Below the pieces are notes generated by a model. That model saw nothing but the letters and a program-made list of their open reading frames with translations. It was not told the origin of the DNA and made no database searches. Source: Pyricularia pennisetigena (lineage: Eukaryota > Ascomycota > Sordariomycetes > Magnaporthales > Pyriculariaceae). From it: DNA of 64,000 nucleotides. Shown piece by piece: positions 48,203 to 60,194 of the stretch. The DNA lies in the NCBI RefSeq assembly GCF_004337985.1, contig NC_043741.1, forward strand, positions 4,564,140 through 4,628,139, written 5' to 3'. Every line of letters starts with the position of its first letter. Positions within the stretch are counted from its first letter, which is position 1. A program made the translations under genes and the position numbers.

Positions 48203-49999
48203 CTCCCGAAGAACTGCCATGAAAACAACGAACATGCAATTAATCGTTTTTCCGCAATAAATCGCAATAAAACCTATATCTATTAATTCGCAAAAAGCTC
48301 CTTTATATTATAATCCAAAAATAAAACCGTAAATCCCTGGTCCTAATCCTAATTTCGGTATTATTACCGGATTTTAACCTTTATAACCGCCTTTTTTTAA
48401 TCCAGGCCGTAAACCGTTTCCTATATACCGGCCTGTTTATAAAAGGAATTTTGGGTTTTGCGGCGCACGCGTTTTTTAGGTGCAGGTTTGAAAATTTTAA
48501 TTTTTTCGTTTAACCGTTTATTTTCGGAAATAAAATTCGCGATTTAAATAATTTAATAATCCATAATTTTGGATATTTTTTATATAAAATTAACCAAATT
48601 TTTTTTGCATTCGCTTAACCGGCCTATTATTTGCATAATTTGTTTTTTAATATTTTGGGAGGTTTTTGGGATCCCGAAAATAACGTTGGCCATATTTTAA
48701 TCCGAATTACGGTTAAAAATCGTTATTTGGGTAATTTTTAAATTAAAATTTATTATTTAATTCGGAATTAATATTTAAAAGGGTATTACCGGCCAAATCC
48801 CGGTTTTACGGAAACCGGAAATTACGTTATAAACCGATAAACCGGTTATAAAAGCGTTTTAATAAACGGTAAAAAACCGTTTTCGTTATTTAGGCGCAAT
48901 AATATTTAACGACGTAAAAAATTTTATATATTACCGGTAATAAATTTTAACAGGGTTAAAAACAAAAATATTTAACGGTTAAATAAAATATAAATTGTAA
49001 ATAGGTAAATATTCGAAAAAAACCCTGTTTTTAAACGTTTTAAATATAAATTTAATTAATTAATACGTTAAAATTTAATCCAATATTAATAACCGCTATT
49101 TTATATTAATATTTGGTTTCGTTTTAGGTAAAAAAACCTATTTTAACCATTTAAAAACGATTTTAAAATTAAACCAGCCCGTGGGAATCGAATTATACGC
49201 CCAATTTTTAATATTAGGTGGAAATTATTGCGTTTATAAAATATTACCCGTTTGGATTACGGTTAGGGTAAATTTTTTTTTTTGCAATTACCGTTTCGAT
49301 AATCGACGCCCAAATAATATTTAACGTATATATAATTTCAATTTAATTTCGGCGTTTTACGAAAAATAAACCGTATATTTTTCCGACCGTTATATTATTT
49401 TATTGGAAACCGTATTTGTTTATATTTACGATATATTTGGGTTTAATTTCGAATTCGGTAATTATTTGTTAATATTAATTATAAAACGCCCGGATCGATT
49501 CGGCCGTAATTTTTTTAATTTATATATTTTCCAAAAAAATCCCGGATTTGGTTTTAATATATTTATTACGGCGTAAAAAACCGGTTAATTAACGTTTACC
49601 GAAAGCGTTTACGCGTTTTTTCGGCGGTATTAGAAAAAAAGCGAAATTTTTAATTATTTGGTGCGTGGGCGCCCTTCCAACGAATTTTTCGATTTCGATC
49701 CAACGGTTAACGAATTTTTCCTATTTGTTAAAAAATAGCTAATACGGTTTATGGGTTTATTTTCGATCGAAAACGCCGTTAAAGCGACGCATAAAGGTGG
49801 TTTTTGGTACGGCCCACTGCGCGGCCGTTTTATTTTTCGAAATGTTTAATTTTACGGTTTTAACCGCTTGGGTAAGCCTAAACTCCAAATTTCTCGGTAT
49901 TACGGCTTTTTTCGGCTTCAAAAACGCGTTATTTGCGGTGCGTTGTCGCGTTGAAGTAGGTGGGTTGTGTTGAGGATGCTAGAAATTGCTAACAAAACA

Positions 50000-50042
50000 G
50001 GTGTCCACTTCAGGTGCATGTCCACTTGTGGGTCACCCACTG
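50000..50042 (-). repeat. Right terminal inverted repeat
   Basis: 43 bp ending in TGGGTCACCCACTG, inverted copy of 48160-48202 with two mismatches. TA follows at 50043-50044. Confidence 0.93.
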
Positions 50043-50044
50043 TA

Positions 50045-53000
50045 GATAGTAAAGGACCTACTTTGACACGCGGCATAAAATCGGGCTTAGCGGGGTTCGC
50101 TTACCTAGCACTAGTCCTTCTTACTGCAGTTTCTTGAGCGGGATTTATTTTAGTGGCCAGAGTCGAGAGCAAACTAACACAGCGTGCCGCTTTGATGCGG
50201 GACTTTAGATCAAGGAATCTGCCTTCTCTTTGCATCTAGCCCAAGTAGCCAACTGAGCCAACTAGCCAACATACGCAGGCATGGAGCAGTTCCGCTTGTT
50301 CAAGAGCGAGCCAAGCCTATAAATCAATATCACCATACGCGACCAACGCAAAAAGCAAAACCCTTCAGTGCGCAATCGTACTGTTTGGAATTTTGCGCTC
50401 AAGCTAGATATCCAGCTGAACAAGCTGTCGCGTGTCAAAGTCATGACGGATTGCCGGATACCGAGTAGGCCATTCCTGATTTAAAGGCGACAAAGATGCC
50501 CAAGTATCCACTCTGACGCCTGCACCGGTCCCAAGTAGCAGGTGGGTACGTACAAAGTACTGGACGTATCTAGGTATCTGCGTAAATATTTGTACGAAAT
50601 AGTCTGGGTAAAGGTAAGCTTCGTTACGAAGTAGGCGAGTCTACCACCCGTGGTGATTTGGTTACGCATTTGTACGGATAAGCTGGTCGGTAAATGGATT
50701 CGATACTAGGGAACTAATTAGGGTCCAGACAATGTCGTATACGCCAAGCCTCTTAGCTGGATCCAAACCCCTGTCGAATGCCCTCGTTCAAACCCTTAAA
50801 ATACAGTAATTTGAGAGCGATTTTCTTGTTGAGGGGGGAAGATCTGCTTGAGCGGCATGGAAAATAACACATATATGTCCCAAAATGATATCTGAGCTCC
50901 TTAATTGATTTCCTTCCACATTAGGCAGAGGCAACGGTTCGTTCACTCGATGTCTGGTCCCACGTGGAGACACGGCGGATCGAAGCAAAGATGGGGTAGG
51001 TTGCCCCGCACACAGCGCACGGGTCTGGCTTGTTCTGTCTCTCAACAGCCGCAGCAGGGTGAGATGCAGGCACGTTGCGGAGGCACCTTCCGTACTTTCT
51101 CAACTTGGCCAGACCGGTCAGACGAAGAAGAGAGTCGTCAATTCCTTTTATATCCATCTATCCGCATATGATATTCCGCCGCGGGTAGTCTAAGTACCTT
51201 GGGGAAAAGAGCTGTCCTGACTTTTTCTTTGGGGGCCACCCCAATGACTACAACATGAAAGGTAGAGTTTTGTCTTGTGTATGGTTTGTATGGTACCTTA
51301 TTACTAGTATACGACTCTGCTGGCTGGCCATCAAATCTCCAACCCTCAAGATGCCCGGAGATGAGAGACAGAGAGAGACAAAAAGAAAAAGAGGTGCTGA
51401 AGGGAGCCACCCAATCGAGATTTTTCTTTTCTTTTTCGAGATCCATCGCAGTTCTCCGTACAACGCACATGAATCACAACGCACGCGCACCTACAGTTGG
51501 GCGCCACAACTGGGGAGTCGCATATGTATGGAGTAACTTGGCCTCACCCTCACCCTCTGGTGAAACCCGCAGCTTGCCCATCAAGCCATCGCTTGCCTCC
51601 CCCTCCCCTGCAGGCACATCCAATTAGGTGGTCTCGCTACCAAGCCCTGTTCAAAATTTGCATGTTTTAAAGAAACCCCCACTCTCTCCTCTCTCGGGTT
51701 GATTTCCCTACAAGAAAACTGCACCCACTTTCCCCAGAATCAAATCGCCGCGTTCTTCCTCGCGTCTGTTCTCGAGTCGGACAAGAATTGGTGCCCGATA
51801 CGCTCATGTTTTCAAATTCCACCACCGAGTCAAATACCATCTGTCAAACGGATATCCTCCTACCCTAGGTGGCTATTCTAGATTTAATCTAGATTTAGCT
51901 ACCTGTCTTAATTCAGCCAGCAACAGCAATTGCGACGGGAACAGCTCAGGATCAAGTTGCCAGTCCGGTTCGAAGCATTGTCACCCTACTGGTGTTGGTA
52001 CAGTACGGCACCTACGTCGTTGCGGGTTAGTGCATCCTAATTTTGACTCAATTTCTCTTTTATCGTCTTTTTCCTTCTTTTTTTTTTATAAGAAAAAAAA
52101 AAACACCATTTCCGGTCCTTTCTTTGGTCTTTGCTCTATTTTGGCGTGCATACACTATTTCGACGTGCAGCATGCAAGGGAATCTAAGGGCTTTCTAGCG
52201 ATGAGATGATTTCTGCAATCAAATCAAAATTTTTGAAAAGTCTCAAAGGAATTCAATCAAACACACGCCATTATGGAGGCAAACACCAATGGAATGGCTG
52301 CCGCACTCCTGGTCCTGGCATTCAGACAGCACAGGGATTTGTGTGGGGAATAACAAGTGAAGTCATCTTTGAGGACAGTCAATCCTCATTGACATGGACC
52401 CGATCACCTATTTATTGCCGATCAGTTCATTGCACTCTTGGTAACTTGCGATTCCCCTGGTGCAGCCAATATGTGTTGCAAGACCTTTGGACAGGCATGC
52501 ATTCACTGCACATAACTAGGGGCCAACGACTCCCGAGTCTTGAGTCTCGATGCAAATGAACGAAGCCAAGTCGCTGACAAACGTCTTCAGTCACACATAC
52601 CCAGGGACCGGAACGGCCAATTGTCATTCTCAATCTGCACAATAGCCAGGTTGCGGGACTGATTTGCTGTCTTGCTGCATTTTTTTTTCTCTATCGATTT
52701 CCCTCGAGCGTCCTTGTCTGCCAAGTTTTCTTCGGTTGATGCCTATCGGACCACGCAGAACCGCTATCTGCAGGTTCCTGGCGAGCTTGCTCCCATCTAC
52801 TTACACAGCCATGCCAACCTGAACCACTTGCACCCCGCGATCTGGGCCACCTCTACAGAGCGCGTCTCTTGTCGTCTGTCGTCGGCAACTTCAAATCAAA
52901 GACCGCCGAGATCGATTTTAATTTCAATCATCACAGCTCATACCTTGGTCAGACGTTTTTAACCATCTGCGGTGCGACCGCCACGCTGCAGCCTCTCGTT

Positions 53001-53146
53001 GTGGACCTTTATTGGCCCTTGTGGCATTTTCCTCTGGCAGCCTTCTCTTGTCTGTAGATTCCCGGGGCAGCTGCTAACGGTCCGGTCGCACGAACCACGG
53101 CTTGTTGCTTAGTCGATAGGCACTGTGCTTTGGCAGTCAAAGGACG
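50045..53146. other. Gene-free stretch upstream of the C2H2 regulator
   Basis: 3.1 kb with only short, unconvincing open frames (up to 123 codons). Pyrimidine-rich segments between about 51650 and 53100 suggest the promoter and a long leader of the C2H2 gene, with small upstream open frames. An A/T run pair lies at 52079-52105. No transposon remnant or RNA gene recognised. Confidence 0.5.
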
Positions 53147-56100
53147 ATGGCATCTGCCGCCGTACCCTCCCGTGCAACAGCATGTCTCATCTTGGATGAT
53201 ACCGAACAACTAAAGCCCAGATCACTCTCGAACAGCAACATGTTCCAGGGCCAAGAGCCGACTCCTCCGCATACAATCAAGCAGGAGGACTTGGACAGAG
53301 CTCGCCCTCGCAGCCAGTCGCACGACTTAGACGAAGATGAGAAGCGCGAACTAAAGCAAGTAACGCCCGAAGACGGTGCACATGATCCCGAGAATTCGTC
53401 ACATTCCGACGGCGGTCCGGCTCGAAAACGTAGGCGAAGCCGCAAGGGCTTGGATAAAAAATTCGAATGCTCCGAGGAGGGCTGTGGAAAGAGCTACTCT
53501 AGAGCAGAGCATCTGTGAGTTCCTAGGCCGTTCATATCTACAATTGTCATCTCTGCTGACCAGACTCGACAACAGCTACCGTCATCAGCTGAATCATGCG
53601 CCCAAAAACATATTCTACTGCGGAATCGGCGACTGTACCCGCAGTTTTGTCAGACAAGACCTCTGCAACCGTCACAAGGATCGACACACCGCCAAAGGAT
53701 CATCCCTTAATCGTAAAGACAGAGATGGCTTTATGCCTCAGCCCAGTTCGCCTTTTACTACAGGCGCCAGCAGCGCGTTCCCCGTGCCCAGCCCTACTTC
53801 CCCTGCGGATCGCCGGCGTAGTATTCCTTATCCTAATGCGGTTCCACAACATGTTCATTATGGTCCCGCAAATCCCTCCTTTGGTCAGCAAAGCGCTGTG
53901 TCTCCATCGACCTACTCACACTCACCGACCATGCGCCAAAACCCTCTAGGATTCACACAGCCCCCAGTCACGTCTGCACAGGCTCAGCCCCACTCTCTCC
54001 CTCTTCATTCGTCTCCAGGAGGTCATCCTCGACGGCCCAACGGGCCGCCTGATGGGAGCCCCTATGGGGTGCTGTCGCCAGTATCAACACACAACGGGTT
54101 TTATAGCCATCAGAACACTCCCCAGACACAGATTTTTACCGCACAAAACAACTTTCCACCTCTGGATCTGTCACCCACATCCATCTCTCAGGCAACTTCC
54201 CCAGTCATTCCTCCGAACTTGGGCCAGAGCACGCCTTTTGCCGCCGCCTGCCAGGCAGAATACACGGAGCAAGTAGGAGGGCAGCGAGGAAGCGACTTGA
54301 TGATGCTTGATCAGATGACCATGCCTCAAACGATGCCAGTTTTTGGGAGTGACAATATATACCATAAGTCGCCCTATGCTGGTATGCCCGAGGATTTCAT
54401 GGCATATTTGTTCAACACAGGGGGCAGCCAGCCCAGCGACTCCCCACAGGGTCGGATGGCACCGACCCCAAGATTCAGCCAGTAAGCTTTTACTATGAAC
54501 CCCTCGATTTTTATTTTGTTTTCACTGAACCCAGAGAGCCCGCTGACCTGGCCTTTTCCTTCATCAAAGCTATGGTGAATTTCACAATCAGTACAGCATT
54601 CCTTACGAGCCGTCGCAGCTTGGTTTCTTCCCTCAGCAAGTTATGTCTGTTACGAACCTGCTGGACCAAAACCTCCCCGAGTCCGTCATCTCCGAAGAGA
54701 AGAGCAGCGAAATCTTTGAATACATCAAAGAGAGATTCCACGGTACAGAATCTGCCCCTGTTGAGCGTCAAAAGGAGAACATCGTCGAGGGTGACCGATC
54801 CCAACCTTCCCACATGCTCAGTCGGCAGATGATGCAAGCATACATCATGTCGTACTGGTTGCACGTCAGCGATCAGGTTCCGATTCTGCATAAACCCACT
54901 TTCCAGCCGGACAAGGCCCAAAACCTACTCTTGATTGCTGTCATGATGATCGGCGCTGCCTGTCTCGATAAGGAGCATGGTCCCAAAATCAGAACTGCAG
55001 GTGCGCAGCTATCGAATTTCCTGGCGTGGGACCTACGATGGGCACTGTTTAGGGACTCTCAAAATTTTGGACCCCCTGCCAAACTCTGGGTATTCCAGTC
55101 CTTGTTGCTCCTGGAGATGTACGAGAAGATGTACTCGACGAGGCAGCTGCATGAGCGAGCGCACATTCATCATGCAACAACCATCACGTTGATGCGCCGC
55201 GGCAGGTCCCTTCTTGGAAAGTCGGCACTCGACTCGCCGCCAACTGCGCAGCATGGCTCACGTCAATCCTCGACTTCGGGGGTGGCACATACTCCAGATG
55301 AGTGGTGGAACCACTGGATAACTAACGAGTCCACCCGTCGGGCCGCTTTTGCCGCCTTCTTGATCGACTCGATTCACGGCACCATCTTTGGCCATAATGT
55401 GGTCATGGTCGCGCATGAGATGCGTCTCCCGCTGCCATGTGACGACAATCTTTGGAAGGCGACCAGTGGCGCCGAAGTAGGCAGGCTTGAGGCTAACCTG
55501 CAGTCAAACAACATCAAGCCAATCTCATTCCTGGAAGGTCTTAGGCGAACGCTCGGCAACCAGCCCGTCCAAACCAACGCGTTCGGACGCACAGTGTTGA
55601 TTGCTGGTCTCCTTAATGTTAGCTACCACATGAACCAGCGAGACCTCCAGGTATACTCGTTGGGCCGTCCCGCTTTGCAATCATTGGGCGGCAGGGAAAA
55701 GTGGCGACAAGCTCTCAGGCAGGCCTTCGACGTTTGGCGCGACGAGTTTGACAAGGCTATCAAGAGGGGCGACATCCCATCCGAAGTCTACCTGTATGGC
55801 CAGGACAAGCACAGCGAGGCCAACGCCATCTTTGAGGGCCGCAAGGTGCTTCACAGCCTAGCCCACATGGCGATGCATGTAGATATCGTCGACTGCCAGA
55901 TATATGCTCGTGCAAAGAGGCTGCTGGGCCGGCCAATAGGCACCCAAGACCTGAACAGCTCCAAGCGACGGATGAAGGATACTTGGGCGCCATCTGCTCA
56001 TGCCCGGGACGCGGTTTATTACGCCCTTCAGTTTCTCTCATCAGTCCTCATGCCCGCAAAACCCACCTCCCCGTCCTTGCAACCGCCTGTCGGGTACCAG

Positions 56101-56454
56101 ACGCCCGAGGAACCATACTCGCCGCAAGCCGATGTACTCATGTATCGGCCCTGGGTGCTCTACATTGCAGGTTTGATAGTTTGGTGCTACGGCTTCGCAA
56201 TAGAAGGCCCCTGTGTCGACTACACCGTGGCACCAACTAAAGAGGGGCGCATAACCCAGATGCAAGAGTACCTTCAGAAGTATGCAGGCGTGGATACCCC
56301 CGAGATGCTCAGCGAAAAGCGCGGCATGAACGAGAATACGGCACTGCTGATGGTGCTCAGAGACTCCTTTGAGATGACACGGTGGGAACTTCTTCATGAG
56401 GGTGCAACGCTGCTCAATAACTGTGTTCAGCTCAACACCGGAGTGCTTGTCTGA
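53147..56454 (+). CDS. C2H2 zinc-finger transcription factor with fungal_trans domain
   Basis: DNA-binding regulator; target genes unknown. Exons 53147-53514, 53576-54481 and 54570-56454 give 1052 aa. Two C2H2 fingers lie at about 106-162: FECSEEGCGKSYSRAEHL joined across intron 1 to YRHQLNH (C-x4-C-x12-H-x3-H), then YCGIGDCTRSFVRQDL with HKDRH. A KRRRSRK patch before them may be a nuclear localisation signal. A long Pro/Ser/Gln-rich segment (about 165-430) resembles an activation region. The C-terminal half carries the fungal-specific middle homology domain (SYWLHVSDQVPILHKPTF, then MIGAACLD, ESTRRAAFAAFLIDSIHG). The alternative acceptor 13 nt upstream... would break finger spacing, so 53576 is used. 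Transcribed toward the Zn2Cys6 gene. Confidence 0.9.
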
Positions 56455-56918
56455 AGTTTCACAGGCGAGATGGGACACCTGCTTTTGTGTGTTTGTGCTG
56501 GCTTGTAGAGTTGCGGGAGACTGCAGCACTATTTTCCGCCCGACAAAACTCATCTTCTCATTTTGTTTTAATATTTCCAACATTTGGACACCGATTTGTC
56601 GATATAGCTCTTGGCTGTATTAGCTTCGCTTTTTTGGCTATATCAGTGATGCGTAAATATAAATAATCTAGATACCCACTTTCTTTTTCTTTGGTCACCA
56701 AATTTGCTTGCGGCGACTTGGGTGAAGTGACGAAAACTAAATGTTTGCGTAATCCGACATTCCCCTATCACACACTCATCAGTGTGCAAAATCTGGCTAT
56801 GTCGCAAGAAGATACAACACTAGATGTTGCCCTGTTACAAGGTGCCAGTAGTAGGGACATAACTATGGCGTAACTCAAACTGCAATGAGATAAATTTGTA
56901 AATTTGTACAAGGTATCA

Positions 56919-56952
<34 letters not shown>

Positions 56953-57206
56953 GCTCTTCCTAGATACGAGCCGCCGACGCATATCCAAAAAAAATATATA
57001 TCCTGTCGTTGTTGGGATAGTGAGGGGATGTTGACACCCGATAAAAAAAGCTTAGTGACAACAGTCGCTTATTAGATTGTAGCATCGCCGAGTATGACGC
57101 TTTCTTGGGTGCCGGTCATAGTGCTCTTCCAGTATATGAGAGCCTTCAATGCGAAATTGGAGTTTAATGACGCTCATGTCAAACACTTCTTTAGCCCAGA
57201 CATATA
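56455..57206. other. Convergent intergenic region with TA repeat
   Basis: AT-rich 3' region between two regulators. Contains (TA)14 at 56924-56951. Short open frames here look random. Confidence 0.6.
56924..56951. repeat. (TA)14 microsatellite
   Basis: Fourteen TA units after a GTG start, in the shared 3' region of the two transcription factor genes. Confidence 0.95.
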
Positions 57207-60194
57207 TCATTGGCCACTAGGATGCATTCGTAGCCCTGACGGGTGCTGTGGTGGTGGATGAGCCTGGTACTGGTGATGATGTTGCGGTTGAGAAAGATGC
57301 GCTTGATGAGGGTGAGGCGCGAGTGCTTGGACACCCAAGGGTGGCATCTGCTGTTGCTGGTGATGGTGATGATGTTGCTCATGGGGCTGGGTCGGCATTG
57401 GATTTCCGGCCTGGGTTGTTGGGTGTTGGAACATGGGCGCCCCGTATGCTCCCCCTCCACCGCCTATACCCATACCGCCAACCATTGGATGATACATGCC
57501 GTTTGCGGGTGGCATCATGAAGTTCGCAATTTCAGGCATCATACTGATCCAATCCATATCCATTGGAGTGAAATCCATTTGGTCGTCTGACTGTTGGCTG
57601 TCATGGAATTGGTTCATGTCATCAAATCCGCTATAAATTCCAGGATCATCCAAGGATACTGCGGCACTGACTCCTGCAGCGTCTTCTGAAGAGGTCATGG
57701 GCGGGACAAATTGTAATGGATGTGTTTGTTGTTGTTGGTGGTGTGGGTGCTCATGCTGTTGGAATGTGTTCTGTTGGATAGATGGTTCTGCAAAGTTGAG
57801 ACGAGCTTGAGGGTCATGTTGAACAGATCCATGGAGTTGCCGTTGGCCAATGTTTGCCGCGGAAGGCCGCAAATTCTCAAGTTTTGGTTCTGCTGGAGGG
57901 GGCTTGCCGGTCAATTTACCCAGTGTCTGCCGCAACATGTGTATAAATTCTGGTGTGGAAAGAGTTTTTCCACGTCGAGCCTCGGCCGCCATACGGCCAT
58001 CCCAAGCCTTGACGAAAACATGGCCAAGGGCGACATGGACAGGGCTTTTCAGGTTGCGCATGAGACCGCGGCGGCTGTGATTTTCGACAATCGAGTCCCA
58101 GGCTCTCTCGACCATGTCACCGGTGCGGCGCACTTTGAGCTCATGAGCTAGTAACATGTACCCTGGCAGTGGGAAATACATATGGGAATACCAAAGGAAA
58201 CCTTTAAGCTCGCCTGCCGCATATATGGCATTGTCATAATCGACGATACGAATGGCCTCGGCGAAGAGAGCATTTCGCTCCGTGAGATCCCCAGCCAGGC
58301 CGGCAGCTGTACGGCGCAAGTAGGAGATAACGCGGAGTAGGCAAAGAGCTTGCTTCGTGAAGAGATAGGTGAAGAGGTGTAGTGGGATTTTGCGATCACA
58401 TTGCCTTAGGTATGTCTCATCCATGTACCGGCAAAATCCGTCAAGATCGTGGATAGGGAGATTGAGACTTGCGGCGTTTGAGACAACATCCGGGACAGAT
58501 GGAGATGGCGAGAACTGGAATCTGGGTCTTGAGCCACCGGTTGACTGCGGAGTTTTGGGTGAGCTGCCCGAGCTGACGGTTGTATAGGCTGGACCTTGAC
58601 CACCAGCCGGCGCCGCCATGACCAACTCGATGCGCGTTAATAGGAAAAACACTTCGGTTGGTCCAGAATGCGTAGGGGGCGAATCCTTGGCGTGAACGTG
58701 CAGGTCACCGTCGTTGATGTTGAGTGGCCAGTTGCAATCAGAATTGCTCGATGTGAGAGCTGTCACCGTCGAGCCGGTGATCTGGGCTATGCGGCGGTCA
58801 AATATAAGTAGCACCCACCACAGCCTCCGTCGCATTTCGCTCTCAAAAGGAGGCAGCCCAAACTGCGCACCGTCACGGTGAATCCCAAGACGCTGGGCCA
58901 TGCGCACAGCTATCCCGATAAGACAGTACAGCGACCTGGGATCCACGTACTGCCGCACGCTGAGCAGGTATAAGATGTAAGCTTGCAGAACCATAATGTC
59001 CGGACTCCTCATGAATCCGGCGTTGATGAGAGCCTGCTGCGTTGCGGCATGATACCTGCTGACCAGGACTCCTTTCTCGGCACCGAAAGTAATCTGGACC
59101 TCATCGTCCTGCATCGAAGTAACCGCAATGAGGTAGATGCTAAAGAGTAGCGCTTCAAATGGCTTGGATATCTTGGCGAGATCTTTGCCGGCTTCGATTA
59201 TCTGGCTTTGTAAGCTCAAGAAATGTGTGATCTTGAGCAACGGATTGATGTTGTCTAGGTATATCTGCCATAAGCCGAGCATCTGCATTGGCTCGGGATG
59301 TTTGCGGGCTAAGTTTGCTACTACGCGCTCGCCGCCAATGACGAAGGGAAAGCCGTCATGGTTATTAAACATCTTATCAAAGGCATGATGAATAGTGTGA
59401 CCTTCGTGTTCATCATCTTCAGAGCTCTCGTCCAGCAACTCTTGAGCATACTTATAAAAATTTAGTGTTAGACAACGAGATGCAGTCTATCTCGACAAAG
59501 TCGACGTGAAAGAGGGAGGGTTTCTTACGTCTCTGTGATGCGATGCAGGGTCCAAATCATCCGATAGGAGAGTGTTTTCACGCGGTGACGTTTTGAGGCT
59601 CCCCAAGTTTTTCTCCAGCTCATCCACATCATCGCCTGCGACGATGCTTGAGGGCCTAAGGTCTTTAGCCATGGCATCAAAGGCGACTCCATGCTGAGCC
59701 AGCAACGACTCGTAGCGTTTGAGTCTATTGATGAGATCACGTTGGAGCGTTTTCTTGGCCCCCCGAGACCTATTTGGGGGCAGAGGTGGCTCCACGTGGC
59801 ACTCGACGCCTGCCTTGACGCAATTCGAACAAGGCTTGGTCTTGTCGCACCTCACCTTTCGCTTCTGGCAGAGAACACACGAGTGGCCCCTGGTCACCTT
59901 GACGATGGACTCGGCAGGCGGAGGGGCGGGGCCGGAGTGGGGTGCATTGTTTAGATCCGATGCTGAGGAAGAGACTTGGCCGGGAGGGTTGGCACTGGGT
60001 TGTGTGGTGCCAGCGCCGTCTGGGCCGGCGCCGAGATCCACCCATCCAGGAGAACGGTGGACCGAGTGAGACGGGCTGGGCAGGACGTTGTGGACACGGG
60101 CGGGATCAGCTGACAGGAACGACATTTCGGGGGTGTGCTGATGCATGCCCTGTCCGATGTTGGGCTGACGTGCAACGCCCAAAGCTCGGGACAT
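57207..60194 (-). CDS. Zn2Cys6 transcription factor
   Basis: Fungal binuclear-cluster regulator. Exon 1 60194-59529 and exon 2 59450-57207 give 969 aa. The Zn2Cys6 cluster (about 105-135) is complete: CVLCQKRKVRCDK then CSNCVKAGVEC, spacing C-x2-C-x6-C-x6-C-x2-C-x6-C. A linker and coiled-coil follow (KKTLQRDLINRLKRYESLLAQ), as in dimeric members. The fungal_trans domain covers about 275-560 (INPLLKITHFL, QAYILYLLSVRQYV, GIAVRMAQRLGIHRDG, MRRRLWWVLLIFDRRIA). The tail is His/Gln-rich (HEQHHHHHQQQQ). The frame is open upstream to an ATG at 60323 (1012 aa). I prefer 60194 (MSRALGV) because the extension is Cys-rich and atypical, but this start is uncertain. Divergent from the MFS exporter. Confidence 0.88.

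Larger units (their letters stand above)
48160..50042. mobile_element. RIP-decayed Tc1/mariner (Fot1/Pot2-type) transposon
   Basis: 1883-bp element with 43-bp inverted ends flanked by TA on both sides (48158-48159 and 50043-50044), the target duplication of the Tc1/mariner superfamily. Size, TA target and 43-bp ends with internal direct repeats agree with the Pot2/Fot1 pogo-like group as I recall it. From about 48240 to 49930 the sequence is extremely AT-rich, with CpA and TpG nearly absent, TpA abundant and CpG retained. That is the pattern left by RIP of CpA to TpA on both strands. No transposase frame survives. The outermost 60-80 bp at each end are far less mutated. Confidence 0.9.

Noticed and set aside
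48240..49930. AT-rich core considered as a centromeric or mitochondrial insertion
   Set aside because: Inverted ends with TA duplications and retained CpG with missing CpA identify a RIP-mutated DNA transposon.
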